DNA from: Paraburkholderia madseniana
Lineage (GTDB): Bacteria > Pseudomonadota > Gammaproteobacteria > Burkholderiales > Burkholderiaceae
NCBI RefSeq assembly: GCF_009690905.1
Contig: NZ_VOSW01000036.1
Coordinates: forward strand, 1-64,000
DNA length: 64,000 nt
Direction of reading: 5' to 3'
The position numbers were made by a program, and so were the translations under genes. Shown here piece by piece: positions 43,607 to 52,982 of this stretch. Positions within the stretch are counted from its first letter, which is position 1; the number at the start of each line of letters is the position of its first letter. The notes beneath the pieces are model-generated. The model worked only from the letters and a program-made list of their open reading frames with translations, had not been told where the DNA came from and ran no database searches.

Positions 43607-44716
43607 TCAACTGGATGAACTGGCCGTCGCAGGAGGTTGCCCTAGCCAATCTTCCCAACCCGCGCGGCGGTTCTGCTCGGCAGCCAGACGGCGCTCTTCC
43701 GCGGACGCCCATTCGTTGTCCCAGCGCCGCAGGGCCGGCTTGATGATCAGACTGAACCACACCGGCGGCAACAGCGCTGCCATGAAGCAACCGAACACAC
43801 TGGGCATGCGGATCGCCTCGCGGTGAGGAACCAACTCGTAGTAGGAGAGATAGGTGTTCAGGTGGTGGTCAGCGTGGTTGGTGATCTCGAAAGCGACCAA
43901 CCGTGACAGCGGACCGAAGTGATTCCATACATGGCGCTTCTCGATCGGGCTGCCAGCCACGCGTACCTGCCCATAGTGCTGGAAGTAATTGAAGGTTTCG
44001 ACCCAGAAGCGGGCAATCACCATGGCAACGAGCGCGAGCCCTACCGACGCCCAACCGCCGATCCAGTACATCAGTGACTGGAACAGCACCTGCGCCAGGA
44101 TCGCGCGCCAGAGATGGTGGCGAATCGACCAGCGGGCGAAGCCGCGCTTTTCCAGCGCATCCGACTCGATACGTTGGGCCAGCAGCGTGGATTCAAGAAC
44201 GGCCTTGGGTGCGAACGAATACAGGGTTTCGCCACGCGCTGCAGTGTCGCTGTCGTGGGCAGTGCCCACGTCACGGTGATGACTCACGACATGCGCCTCC
44301 ATCCGCGTCGGGTCGAGGAAGCATATCTGCGCGTAGCGTCCAAACGTGCGGCCGATTCTGCCCCGTGCGTGGTAGAGCTCGTGGGAAGCGGGAACCATCG
44401 GCACCACCGAGAGCCATGCGCAGCTCATCACGCCGCCGAGCATCTGCCAGCCGGTCAGATCATGATGGGCGACAGACCAGGCCAGCATGAGGTACGTGGC
44501 CGGTCCCAGCAAGGTCGAAAGCCAGATCGGCACGAAGGCCCAACCCCGGCTTTTCATCTTGCGCGCCTTCAGGTCCAGCGGCAGCATGCTGTCAATGGCT
44601 GCCATCAACGGAAAGAAACCGAGGCCGACCCAGACATAGTCACCGCCCATGTAGAGTCCCAGCATGCTTAACGCTTGCGTCAGCGGCGCCAGATAATATT
44701 TGAGGTAATCCCACAT
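43607..44716 (-). CDS. XylM/AlkB-family membrane diiron monooxygenase
   Basis: A 369-residue integral-membrane diiron hydroxylase, the same length as XylM. The His clusters are present: SHELYH (His112, 116), HVVSHH (His142, 146, 147), NYFQHYG (His247) and NHADHH (His281, 284, 285). Non-His stretches also resemble XylM, such as DSDTAARGETLYSF and the C-terminal LRRWDNEWA with NRRAGW. XylM hydroxylates methyl groups on rings and epoxidises styrene. The StyC-like gene follows after 28 bp, which points to epoxidation of an alkene here. Confidence 0.88.
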   Translation of the reverse strand: MWDYLKYYLAPLTQALSMLGLYMGGDYVWVGLGFFPLMAAIDSMLPLDLKARKMKSRGWAFVPIWLSTLLGPATYLMLAWSVAHHDLTGWQMLGGVMSCAWLSVVPMVPASHELYHARGRIGRTFGRYAQICFLDPTRMEAHVVSHHRDVGTAHDSDTAARGETLYSFAPKAVLESTLLAQRIESDALEKRGFARWSIRHHLWRAILAQVLFQSLMYWIGGWASVGLALVAMVIARFWVETFNYFQHYGQVRVAGSPIEKRHVWNHFGPLSRLVAFEITNHADHHLNTYLSYYELVPHREAIRMPSVFGCFMAALLPPVWFSLIIKPALRRWDNEWASAEERRLAAEQNRRAGWEDWLGQPPATASSSS

Positions 44717-44763
44717 TTCACGTTCCTCCAGGAGCCCGCAGTGCGGGGCATTTGGGTTTCATT

Positions 44764-46248
44764 TCAGTCGTCGAGCAACGCGCAGACCGTCTTTGTCTCG
44801 GTGTAGGCCAGCAGCCCTTCCTCGGACACCTCGCGCCCCCAGCCGGACTGCTTGAATCCGCCGAAAGGCAGTGCTGCGTCGATGATTCCATGGCAGTTGA
44901 TCCAGACCGAACCGGCCTCCAGCCTGTGCGCCAGTCGGTGGGCCTTCTTGATGTCGCGTGTCCAGATGTTGGCGGCCAGCCCGTAGGGGGTGTCGTTGGC
45001 CATTCGGGTGACGTCCTCGACGTCCTTGAACCGCATCACGCTGACCACCGGTCCGAAAATCTCCTCCTGGGCGATCTTCATCGACGGGTCGGCATTGGCA
45101 AACACGGTTGGCTCCATGAAGTAACCCTTGTCTCCCGTCTTCTTGCCGCCACAGACCAGCGTCGCGCCCTGCTCCAGCCCTGAGGCGACGTAGCCTAGTA
45201 CGCGTTCCTGCTGCTTGCCGGAGACGAGCGGCCCCATCATGGTTTCCGGGTTCTGGCCATTGCCCACCTTGAACTGGGAAGCCGCCGCCGCCACCGCCTC
45301 AACCACCTGGTCGTATACGCTGTCCTGCACGAACAGCCGGCTGGCGGCAAAGCAGATCTGGCCGGAGTTGAAGAACACGGCAAGCGCCGCGCCGAGGCCG
45401 ACCTGGTCGAGGTCCGCATCGGCAAAAACGATGCTGGGCGACTTGCCGCCGAGTTCCAGCGAAACCCGCTTCATGTTGCCAAGCGAATACTCGACGATCT
45501 GTTTGCCCACTGCGGTCGAGCCGGTGAACGTGATCTTGTTGACGTCGGGGTGCTGGGCCAGCGCAGCGCCGGCTTCGTGGCCATAACCGTTGACGATGTT
45601 CAGGACACCTTCTGGCAGACCTGCTTCGAGGCAGAGCTCGGCAAGCCGCAACGTGCTCAGCGGAGTGAGCTCCGTGGGCTTCAGCACCATCGTGCATCCG
45701 GCCGCCAACGCCGACGCGATCTTCCATGCCCCAAGCGCGAGCGGATAATTCCATGGCGTGATGGCGCCCACCACGCCCACTGGCTCGCGGCGCGTATAGG
45801 CGTGGTACTCCTTGCCGTCGAAAGAGACGGGTAAAGTCTTGCCGCCGACCTTGCTGCACCAGCCTCCCATGTAGCGGAACACCTCGACCGTGGACGGTAG
45901 ATCCAGGACTTTGGCAAAGGTGATGGCCTTGCCGGTGTCGACCGACTCCAGGTAGGCCAGTTCTTCTGCGTGGTCCTCGATCTTGCGGGCAATGTTTTCG
46001 AGCAGACGGCCTCGATCGATTGGGCGCATCTTGCGCCACGCATCGCTCTCGAAGGCGGCCCGAGCCGCTTTCACCGCGCGGTCGATGTCTTGCGCTGCGC
46101 TACGCGGAACAGCGGCGATCATGTCCTGGGTCGCGGGATTCTCCACCTCGATGGTCTGGCCCGAAGCGGCGTCCAGCCATTGTCCGCCAATGAGATTCTT
46201 GTTTTGCACCGCCTTGATTCGGGTTCCGAACTGTACGGAAGTGTCCAT
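44764..46248 (-). CDS. NAD-dependent aldehyde dehydrogenase
   Basis: About 494 residues from the ATG at 46248 (GGAGAC upstream; the longer frame is unlikely). ALDH hallmarks: GAITPWNYPLALGAWK, FTGSTAVGKQI, SLELGGKSPSIV with the catalytic Glu, and NSGQICFAASRLF with the catalytic Cys. It belongs to the betaine-aldehyde/phenylacetaldehyde dehydrogenase-like branch. It would oxidise the aldehyde produced by the monooxygenase and the StyC-like isomerase to the acid. It lies 47 bp upstream of the monooxygenase gene. Confidence 0.92.
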   Translation of the reverse strand: MDTSVQFGTRIKAVQNKNLIGGQWLDAASGQTIEVENPATQDMIAAVPRSAAQDIDRAVKAARAAFESDAWRKMRPIDRGRLLENIARKIEDHAEELAYLESVDTGKAITFAKVLDLPSTVEVFRYMGGWCSKVGGKTLPVSFDGKEYHAYTRREPVGVVGAITPWNYPLALGAWKIASALAAGCTMVLKPTELTPLSTLRLAELCLEAGLPEGVLNIVNGYGHEAGAALAQHPDVNKITFTGSTAVGKQIVEYSLGNMKRVSLELGGKSPSIVFADADLDQVGLGAALAVFFNSGQICFAASRLFVQDSVYDQVVEAVAAAASQFKVGNGQNPETMMGPLVSGKQQERVLGYVASGLEQGATLVCGGKKTGDKGYFMEPTVFANADPSMKIAQEEIFGPVVSVMRFKDVEDVTRMANDTPYGLAANIWTRDIKKAHRLAHRLEAGSVWINCHGIIDAALPFGGFKQSGWGREVSEEGLLAYTETKTVCALLDD

Positions 46249-46348
46249 CTGACTGTCTCCTGAATTCGATACGTGACTACGGGACATGGGAGCGCGAGCG
46301 TTGCGGTTCAAATGAAGTTGTCGGCCCGCTGCAGCTGGCCGACGCCCT

Positions 46349-47104
46349 CTACAGGCTCATGAAGATGCCGCCGTCGACTACGATGTTCTGGCCGTTGACG
46401 GTCGATGACTCATCGCCTGCGAGCCACAAGGCGGCGCCGGCAATGTCCTGCGGCGTCTGCGCGCGCTCGATGGTTCGCATCTGGGACGCCACCGCCTCGA
46501 ACTGTTCGTGCTGCGCTGCGTTGGCCACCGCGTTGGGCGAGTGGATATAACCGGGGGAAATCGCGTTGACCGTGATGCCAGCCTTCGCGGCGGCAAACTC
46601 GCGCGCCATCGCTCGCGTCATCGCGGCCAACGCGCCTTTGCTCGCCACGTAGTGCAGCATGAACGGGATGCCGATATGCGCAATCACAGAAGCGATGTTG
46701 ATGATCTTGCCGCCGCCGTTCGCACGCATATTCGGCGACACCGCACTTGCACACAGCCACGGCCCCATGACGTTGACCGCCAGGATTTTTTGCCAGTCAG
46801 CAACGGCGAGTGCTTCCATGGGCGTGTAGTTGAGCCCGGTGAAAATGCCGGCGTTATTGACCAGAATATCGACTCGCCCGAATCGATTGATCGCCGCCAC
46901 GGCCATCGCGTGGGTGCTCTGAGGGTCGGAAACATCCGTCGTGACGCCCAAGGCATTTTGGCCGATCTCGGCGGCGGCCCCGGCGGCTCCCCGGACGTCG
47001 GCCACGACAACGCAGGCCCCCTCCCGGGCGTAGCGCTCGGCAATCGCGCGACCTATGCCTGTCGACGCGCCGGTGATGACCGCGACCTTGTCTTTGAGTC
47101 TCAT
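46349..47104 (-). CDS. SDR-family dehydrogenase, first gene of oxygenation operon
   Basis: A 251-residue classical SDR with TGASTGIG (about 11-18), NNAG, Ser139, Tyr152 and Lys156 (HYVASKGALAAM) and a final GQNIVVDGGIFMSL. All catalytic residues are intact. It leads the operon with the aldehyde dehydrogenase and monooxygenase, so alcohol-to-aldehyde or ketone oxidation of a hydroxylated product is likely. It could also serve a side route in which the monooxygenase hydroxylates a methyl group. Confidence 0.87.
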   Translation of the reverse strand: MRLKDKVAVITGASTGIGRAIAERYAREGACVVVADVRGAAGAAAEIGQNALGVTTDVSDPQSTHAMAVAAINRFGRVDILVNNAGIFTGLNYTPMEALAVADWQKILAVNVMGPWLCASAVSPNMRANGGGKIINIASVIAHIGIPFMLHYVASKGALAAMTRAMAREFAAAKAGITVNAISPGYIHSPNAVANAAQHEQFEAVASQMRTIERAQTPQDIAGAALWLAGDESSTVNGQNIVVDGGIFMSL

Positions 47105-47416
47105 GGTTGTCTCCTTGGTTTATCGCCCCGTCATGCTGCAATGCAGCGACGGTCGTGGACTGGTGCGAGTCCCCGATGCCGATGAATCGGCACACGGATT
47201 CCTCATTGGCGACCTGTTGTAATTAGAATGGAGAGGAGGATTGATAACCCCATCCGAAAGATTGGGGTCCGACTAGGACAAACCCGAGGCATCAAGACAC
47301 CCGAGCAAGCTCACAATCGGGGAAACCGCCAGAAGGGGCGAGACCATGACTACCATAAACATGAATATGGTATATGTCACTTACAATGTACAAGTGAACT
47401 TAGCTCGGGCGTATGA
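47105..47416. promoter_or_regulatory. Divergent control region between oxygenation operon and LuxR gene
   Basis: This 312-bp gap faces the SDR/ALDH/monooxygenase operon and the LuxR gene. It contains a hairpin (ACCCCA 47247-47252, TGGGGT 47263-47268) and, 20 bp before the regulator start, an inverted repeat TCACTT (47377-47382) / AAGTGA (47392-47397) around ATGTAC. Bases 47330-47400 are AT-rich, as expected of a promoter. Purine-rich GAGAGGAGGA at 47231-47240 recalls MalT-type boxes. No gene is seen here. Confidence 0.55.
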
Positions 47417-50302
47417 ATGAAAGCGATCTCGCCGCCGGCGTCTCGAGTCACTGTAAGTGGACATGAAAACCCACGGGGGTCAGAACCGTCGGATGACGTA
47501 GCGGACCAGCACTTTGGGGCAATCCTCGCTGAACATTCTGCGGGTCGCATGAAGCGGGATGAGTGGTCCAGGGGACGTCTGGCACCTCCGGGTTTCGGGT
47601 TCGAGTGTGTGCCGACGCGCGCCCTGTCGCAGCTGCAAGCGGACGCTCTGCCCAAGTTGACGGCCGTGTGCGCGCCGCCTGGATACGGCAAGACGGTGCT
47701 GCTTAGCCGGGTCCATGAACACCTGCGGTCGCGCGGCGAGCGCTGTCTGTGGCTGTCGCTCGACGACCGCGACCGCGACCTGCTTTCGTTGCTAGCTTTA
47801 CTGCGTGGTGCGCTGACGCAAAGCGCAGATGCCCCCGCCGACGAAACCGAAGTCGAGGTGCTGCCGTTCGCCGATCCCGGCGAAATGATGGATAGGGTAA
47901 TCAGGCAGATCCGTCTACTGCCGGGCAAGACTGTTGTCCTCATCGACAACCTGGGCTTGTGCGAGGACTTGCGGCTTTCTGCGCTGCTGGAGCGCCTGGT
48001 GTTCGACAGCGGCCCCGAGTTGCGTCTGATCATCTCCAGCAACCGCGCACTGCCGATCGACATCGTGCGGGTCAAAATGGAACTGGGCGCGCTAGAACTG
48101 CGCGCGGAGCATCTCTGCTTCGATTGCGTCGCGACCCGACGATTGCTCCAGCTGGCGGGCTTTTCTTCGCTCGACGCGACGATGCTCGACCACATTCAGA
48201 CGCAAACTGAGGGTTGGCCCGCAGCCGTGCGTCTGCTGCAGGTGCTGATGTCTGCCGAGCGCGGCATCGATGCAGGCCCTGTTCAAGGCGTCATTCCTGC
48301 AGCGGTGCTGGAGCACTTCGGTGGCGACCAGACGGATATTGCGCGCGTTCTCACGAACCGCGTGATGGCCGGAATCGAGCCCGCGGGTGTCCAGTTTCTC
48401 ATGGAGATAGCGCTGGTGCGGGAATTCAGCGCGGAGTTGGCGCAGTACATGACCGGATCTGTTCAGGCCCATGCATGGCTGGACGACCTGGTGCTTCGCA
48501 ACATGCTGATATTCCCAGTGGATCGCAATCGTCGCTGGTTCCGCTTTCATACGCTGTTGCGGGAATATCTGCTGAACGAGGGGCAGGAGCGCCTCGACAG
48601 CGTTCGGCGCCGAGACGTTTTAAAGCGCGTCGCCCAATGGCATGCCAGCCGTGGCGACTACGTCGCTGCCATCGGGTGCGCACTCGATGCACCCGACGTC
48701 GAACTGGCGCAGGACCTGATCGGCCGGGTCGCACGGCAGGTGGCCGGGGACCGTGGGCAGATGACGCTTTTCGTCCAGTGGGTTGACCGTTTGCTCCTCG
48801 CCGGTGGCCGTGTGCCGGCGGAAGCCCAGGGCTGGTATGTATGGGCCTTGTGCCACACGATGCAGTACGAACGTGCGCGGCTTGCATTGGACGTGTTCGA
48901 CCGTCGTTTGCAGCAGGGCACGGTGCCTGACACGGATGCAAGCCAGGTGAGTGCGGATCTCCCGTTCCTCCGGATGGTCTTGGGCGTATACCTGGACACG
49001 CTGGACGTTGCCCATGCCGAAGCGCTGGCCTGGCTTGCCAGCGACCATCCGAACGACCCGTTGCACACCGGCACGGTTACAGCGATCGCAGCCATGGCAG
49101 AGATCGATTGCGGAGATCTGGCTGATGCGCAGCAGCACCTGGATCGTGCCGAAGGCGCCATATTGCGTTCGCAAAGCGCCTTTGCCCAAGCCTGGGTGGC
49201 GATCCTGCGGGCGATGGCCGAACTGGCTCGCGCGCGGCCCGACGTGGCAGACCGACTGTTGATCGAAGCGCGTGCGAATGTGGCTGCCCAAATCGGGGAG
49301 GATGCTGGCGTCGTCGCGGCGATCGACTTCGTGCACGCGCGTGCCCTGGTGGACTCGGGGCGACTTTCGGAAGCCCTCCTGCCAGCCCGTCGTGGGCTGG
49401 CCCGTGCGCATGACCACGGCGTGGTCATGTCCGCCGAATCGGGCCTTGGCGCATGCGTCGCCTTGTTGCCTGACCAGCCCGAGGATGCGTTGTCGGAGTC
49501 GGCGCTTGATCGAATCGCCCGCAGCTATCCGCCCAGAGTGCTGAGGCTGCTGTCGGCCCAGCGCGTACGCCGGCAATTGCGGTTGGGAAATACCCAGGAG
49601 GCGGTGAACCTGGCGGAACGATGCAATCTGCTAACCCCGCGATCACGCCACGCCATCGATCCGCCCATGCGTGCACGCGGCGATTGGCTGCTGGCCGGTA
49701 TTGAACTGTTGATCGGGAGAGGCATGTGCGAGCAAGCCTTGAACGAGATCAACGAGGCTATGAAGGTTGCTCAGGCTCAAGGGCGCCAGCACGATCGCGT
49801 CGAGCTCCTGCTGGCCGCCATGGACGCGCACGTCAGGCTGGGCGATTCGACGAAGGCCCTGCGGGTCCTGTCGATGGCGATCTCATTGGCCTGCCCGGGG
49901 CAACTGGTTTATCCCTTCATGGTGTGCGGTAACGCGCTAGGCAAAGTGCTGGACAGCGCCGGGCCGCGCGATTTCGGCTTCGTTCATCCGAATGAAGTCA
50001 GGTTTCTCGAGCGGCTTCGGGCACTGGTCGGGCTGCCGGACATGGCCGTCCCCGGCGACGCAGCCGCGACGCCGGTCGGGACCGAGCAGAAGAGCGCGTT
50101 GCCGGCGCTGACGGTACGGGAAACGCAGTTGCTGCACCTCATCAATGAAGGTCTCAGCAATCAGCAACTAGCCGACCGGTTGTCCCTGACAGTACCCACC
50201 GTGAAGTGGCACCTGAATAACCTCTACACGAAGATAGGCGTGCGCAGCCGATCGGCTGCACTGGCCAAGGCTCGCGCCTACGGCCTGTTGGTCCAGCCCT
50301 GA
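47417..50302 (+). CDS. MalT/AlkS-type LuxR-family ATP-dependent activator
   Basis: A 961-residue STAND-type regulator. An N-terminal NTPase has Walker A (APPGYGKT, about 86-93) and a Walker B-like VVLIDNLGL. A long TPR-like helical middle follows, and the C-terminal LuxR helix-turn-helix reads LTVRETQLLHLINEGLSNQQLADRL, then VPTVKWHLNNLYTKIGV. Size and domain order match MalT and AlkS, the activator of alkane hydroxylase genes. It lies at the centre of the divergent catabolic operons and is the best candidate for their inducer-sensing activator. A start near 47549 (MKRDEW) is possible. Confidence 0.9.
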   Translation: MKAISPPASRVTVSGHENPRGSEPSDDVADQHFGAILAEHSAGRMKRDEWSRGRLAPPGFGFECVPTRALSQLQADALPKLTAVCAPPGYGKTVLLSRVHEHLRSRGERCLWLSLDDRDRDLLSLLALLRGALTQSADAPADETEVEVLPFADPGEMMDRVIRQIRLLPGKTVVLIDNLGLCEDLRLSALLERLVFDSGPELRLIISSNRALPIDIVRVKMELGALELRAEHLCFDCVATRRLLQLAGFSSLDATMLDHIQTQTEGWPAAVRLLQVLMSAERGIDAGPVQGVIPAAVLEHFGGDQTDIARVLTNRVMAGIEPAGVQFLMEIALVREFSAELAQYMTGSVQAHAWLDDLVLRNMLIFPVDRNRRWFRFHTLLREYLLNEGQERLDSVRRRDVLKRVAQWHASRGDYVAAIGCALDAPDVELAQDLIGRVARQVAGDRGQMTLFVQWVDRLLLAGGRVPAEAQGWYVWALCHTMQYERARLALDVFDRRLQQGTVPDTDASQVSADLPFLRMVLGVYLDTLDVAHAEALAWLASDHPNDPLHTGTVTAIAAMAEIDCGDLADAQQHLDRAEGAILRSQSAFAQAWVAILRAMAELARARPDVADRLLIEARANVAAQIGEDAGVVAAIDFVHARALVDSGRLSEALLPARRGLARAHDHGVVMSAESGLGACVALLPDQPEDALSESALDRIARSYPPRVLRLLSAQRVRRQLRLGNTQEAVNLAERCNLLTPRSRHAIDPPMRARGDWLLAGIELLIGRGMCEQALNEINEAMKVAQAQGRQHDRVELLLAAMDAHVRLGDSTKALRVLSMAISLACPGQLVYPFMVCGNALGKVLDSAGPRDFGFVHPNEVRFLERLRALVGLPDMAVPGDAAATPVGTEQKSALPALTVRETQLLHLINEGLSNQQLADRLSLTVPTVKWHLNNLYTKIGVRSRSAALAKARAYGLLVQP

Positions 50303-50342
50303 TCCACCGCGAAATGTTTGCCGATGACTCTTTGACTTTATC

Positions 50343-50353
50343 GTACACTAGTG
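50343..50353 (+). promoter_or_regulatory. Operator-like site GTACACTAGTG before SDR gene
   Basis: GTACACTAGTG contains the 8-bp palindrome CACTAGTG and the TACACTA element shared with three other sites in the window. It lies about 125 bp before the ATG at 50478 and 40 bp after the LuxR stop, in an AT-rich stretch. GTACACTAG recurs exactly, inverted, at 51464-51472. Confidence 0.55.
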
Positions 50354-50477
50354 CAATATATGCTAAGTGACGTAGTTGAATGACTGATTCAGAGCACGAC
50401 GGCACGGGCTTCCCCGGCGAATGACCGGCGGGTGCAGGGCAAGTGGAAAGCATGAGTTATCGACATCAGGAGCGCGA

Positions 50478-51392
50478 ATGAGCAAGTTGCTGGAAGGAAA
50501 AGTCGCATTGGTCACCGGCGGAGGCCGTGGCGTCGGTCGGGGCATCGCACTGGCGCTGGCTGCTGCGGGTGCCAGCGTGGTGGTCAATGATCTTGGCGCG
50601 GGACTCGACGGCAGCCCGGAGGCGGAACGCCCGGCGCTGGACGTGATCGCCGCCATCGAAGCGCTCGGCGGCCGAGCCGTCGCCGACGGTGGCTCGGTCG
50701 TCGATTGGGCGGCCGCGCAAGCCATGGTCCGTGCGGCCGTCGATGCCTTCGGCCGGATCGACATCGTGGTCAACAATGCCGGCATCCTGCGGGATGCGAT
50801 TTTTCATCGCATGACCGAGCAGGAATTCGACGATGTGGTCTCCGTTCACCTTAAAGGCTGCTTCAGCGTGAGCCGTGCTGCTGCCCCGTACTTCAAGGAA
50901 CAGGGCGGAGGCAGCTTCGTGCACATGACCTCGACCTCGGGCCTGATCGGCAACGTCGGCCAGGCCAACTACAGTGCGGCCAAGCTCGGCATCGCGGCGC
51001 TCTCGAAATCGATCGCCATCGACATGCAGAAGTTTGGTGTCCGTTCGAATGCGGTCGCGCCATTTGCCTGGACGCGCATGGTCGACTCCATTCCGAACGA
51101 GACGGCCGAACAGAAGCGACGTGTTGATTCTCTGAAAAAATTATTGCCGGAACGGGTGGCGCCCTTTGTCGTCGCCTTGTGCGCCGATGCAGCGTCTGAT
51201 GTCACGGGGCAGGTTTTCGGCGTACGCAACAACGAAATCCACCTGTTCAGCCAGCCACGGCCGATCCGCAATGCACACCGCGGAGAGGGCTGGACGCCTG
51301 AAAGCGTGATCGATACCGCGTTGCCGATGCTGCGCCCGGCTTTCTACGCGCTGGACCGATCCGGAGATATATTCACGTGGGATCCGGTTTGA
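50478..51392 (+). CDS. SDR, (3R)-hydroxyacyl-CoA dehydrogenase-like
   Basis: About 304 residues from ATG 50478 (AGGAGCG upstream). It has TGGGRGVGRG, VVNNAGILRD, a catalytic Ser (TSTSGLIG) and NYSAAKLGI with Tyr and Lys. The longer C-terminus and insert resemble the dehydrogenase domain of 17beta-HSD type 4/multifunctional enzyme 2, which oxidises (R)-3-hydroxyacyl-CoA. That stereochemistry would match the MaoC hydratases in both arms of the cluster. Confidence 0.83.
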   Translation: MSKLLEGKVALVTGGGRGVGRGIALALAAAGASVVVNDLGAGLDGSPEAERPALDVIAAIEALGGRAVADGGSVVDWAAAQAMVRAAVDAFGRIDIVVNNAGILRDAIFHRMTEQEFDDVVSVHLKGCFSVSRAAAPYFKEQGGGSFVHMTSTSGLIGNVGQANYSAAKLGIAALSKSIAIDMQKFGVRSNAVAPFAWTRMVDSIPNETAEQKRRVDSLKKLLPERVAPFVVALCADAASDVTGQVFGVRNNEIHLFSQPRPIRNAHRGEGWTPESVIDTALPMLRPAFYALDRSGDIFTWDPV

Positions 51393-51463
51393 ACTATTCA
51401 GGGCCCACGTCTGGCATCGTTCATTCCAGACATTCGGTTTTTTGCTTGCCTCATTTAGTTCGC

Positions 51464-51476
51464 TAGTGTACTGTAT
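51464..51476 (+). promoter_or_regulatory. Operator-like site CTAGTGTACTGTA before ketosynthase gene
   Basis: CTAGTGTAC (51464-51472) is the exact inverse of GTACACTAG at 50343-50351, and GTACTGTA (51469-51476) matches 41872-41879. It lies 40 bp before the ATG at 51516, within promoter distance, in an AT-rich 120-bp gap. Presence before the large ring-cleavage operon supports a shared regulator. Confidence 0.6.
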
Positions 51477-51515
51477 GCATCATCACATCATGACGCGATC
51501 GAGCACAGGAAAAGG

Positions 51516-52982
51516 ATGACGGACCCAATCAACCGCGGACACGGCGTGCTCGCCACCAGCCGCTATCTGCCTCGCCTGAGGCTTGATCGAGCCGCAATTT
51601 TCGCCCAGCACCAATGGATGGCACCCGGGCTCAAATCGCTGGCGCGCGGTATGCGCACCATGGCCTCATGGGATGAAGACAGTGTGACGATGGCGGTCGA
51701 GGCGGCACGGGAACTGGTCCGGGCCGCGCCGTCCATCGAACTGGGCGGATTGACGCTGACGTCGACCACCCTACCCTTCGCCGAAAGATCGAATGCCGGC
51801 ATCGTTGCATCTGCGCTAGGTTTGCCCGATGCCCTGTTGGTGCGGGACCTGAGTTCCAGCCCCCGCGCCGCCGCAACCGAGTTGGTCGCCCTGCTGCGCC
51901 GGGGCGGCGGTCCGGCACACATGCTGGTGGCCTCGGATCGCCGCCTCGCCAAACCTGGCAGTCCACAGGAGATGATATACGGCGATGGCGCAGCCGGAGC
52001 GGTAGTGGGCAGCGGCCTTCCGATCGCCACGCTGGTGGCGAGCCACAGCGTGCATGCCGACTTCGTTGACCGTTTCCGCGCCGCCGGCCAGACCTACGAC
52101 TACGGCTGGGAGGAGCGCTGGGTACGCGACGAAGGCTATATGAAAGTGGCCCTGCCGGCGGTACGTCAATGTCTGGCCAGTGCCGGCGTGGATGCTGCTG
52201 ATATTGCTCAATTCGCGATGCCGGCACCGATCAACCGCATCAATGAGGCGATGGCCAAAAAACTGGGCATACGCACCGAAGCCCTCGTCGGAGCCTGCTC
52301 GGAACAGGCAGGTGATCTCGGTACGGCGCAGCCGCTTGCCCTCCTTGACGTAGCACTTCGTCGTGCCGCACCCGGCGAACTGGTGCTGCTGGTCGCGTTC
52401 GGCAGCGGCTGCGACGCATTGCTGCTGCGCCGCACCGAAGCGCCCTGCCCTGGAACTGTGCCGTCCGCAGGTCGGCCGGAGACAAGCTACATGAAGTACC
52501 TCTCATTCACCGGCCAGATCGCGCTCGAATGGGGCATGCGCGCCGAGATGGACAACCGGACGGCACTGACCGCCGCCTGGCGTGAAGGCGCCCGCGTAGC
52601 CCACTTCGAGGCCGGAAGATGCTCAGCCTGCGGTACCACGCAGTTTCCCCGTTCGCGCCTGTGCGTCAACCCGATCTGCCGTGCGCAAGACACCCAGACG
52701 CCCCAAAGCCTCGTCGACACCGGCGCACGTGTGCTGTCACACACCTGTGACTGGCTCGCTTACACGCCGGCGCCTCCCTTCCAGTTCGGCCACATCGACT
52801 TCGACGGTGGTGGACGTGTACTGATGGAGTTCGCTGACACCGACGCTGGCGAGCTGAGCGTTGGCGTGCCGCTGCGCATGGTGTTCCGCGTCAAGGAATA
52901 CGATACCAGACGTGGCTTCCGCCGCTATTTCTGGAAAGCAACGCCCGTGCGGGCGGTAGAGCAAGGAGCATCCGGTGGCTGA
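51516..52982 (+). CDS. Ketosynthase-III/HMG-CoA-synthase-like protein fused to DUF35 OB domain
   Basis: A 488-residue protein. The first ~320 residues have a thiolase-like/ketosynthase-III fold (GGLTLTSTTLPFAERS, MIYGDGAAGAVVGSG, VGACSEQAGDLGTAQP). The last ~120 are a DUF35 domain with a zinc ribbon (CSACGTTQFPRSRLCVNPIC) and an OB fold. DUF35 proteins partner thiolase-like enzymes, such as Ltp2 in steroid side-chain cleavage. The next gene is a thiolase overlapping by 8 bp. C-C bond cleavage or formation on a CoA intermediate is likely. Confidence 0.8.
   Translation: MTDPINRGHGVLATSRYLPRLRLDRAAIFAQHQWMAPGLKSLARGMRTMASWDEDSVTMAVEAARELVRAAPSIELGGLTLTSTTLPFAERSNAGIVASALGLPDALLVRDLSSSPRAAATELVALLRRGGGPAHMLVASDRRLAKPGSPQEMIYGDGAAGAVVGSGLPIATLVASHSVHADFVDRFRAAGQTYDYGWEERWVRDEGYMKVALPAVRQCLASAGVDAADIAQFAMPAPINRINEAMAKKLGIRTEALVGACSEQAGDLGTAQPLALLDVALRRAAPGELVLLVAFGSGCDALLLRRTEAPCPGTVPSAGRPETSYMKYLSFTGQIALEWGMRAEMDNRTALTAAWREGARVAHFEAGRCSACGTTQFPRSRLCVNPICRAQDTQTPQSLVDTGARVLSHTCDWLAYTPAPPFQFGHIDFDGGGRVLMEFADTDAGELSVGVPLRMVFRVKEYDTRRGFRRYFWKATPVRAVEQGASGG

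Noticed and set aside
43607..44716. Simple alkane 1-monooxygenase (AlkB) annotation
   Set aside because: His boxes are shared with AlkB, but length, C-terminal sequence and the XylA-type reductase are closer to XylM; a rubredoxin gene, usual for AlkB, is absent.
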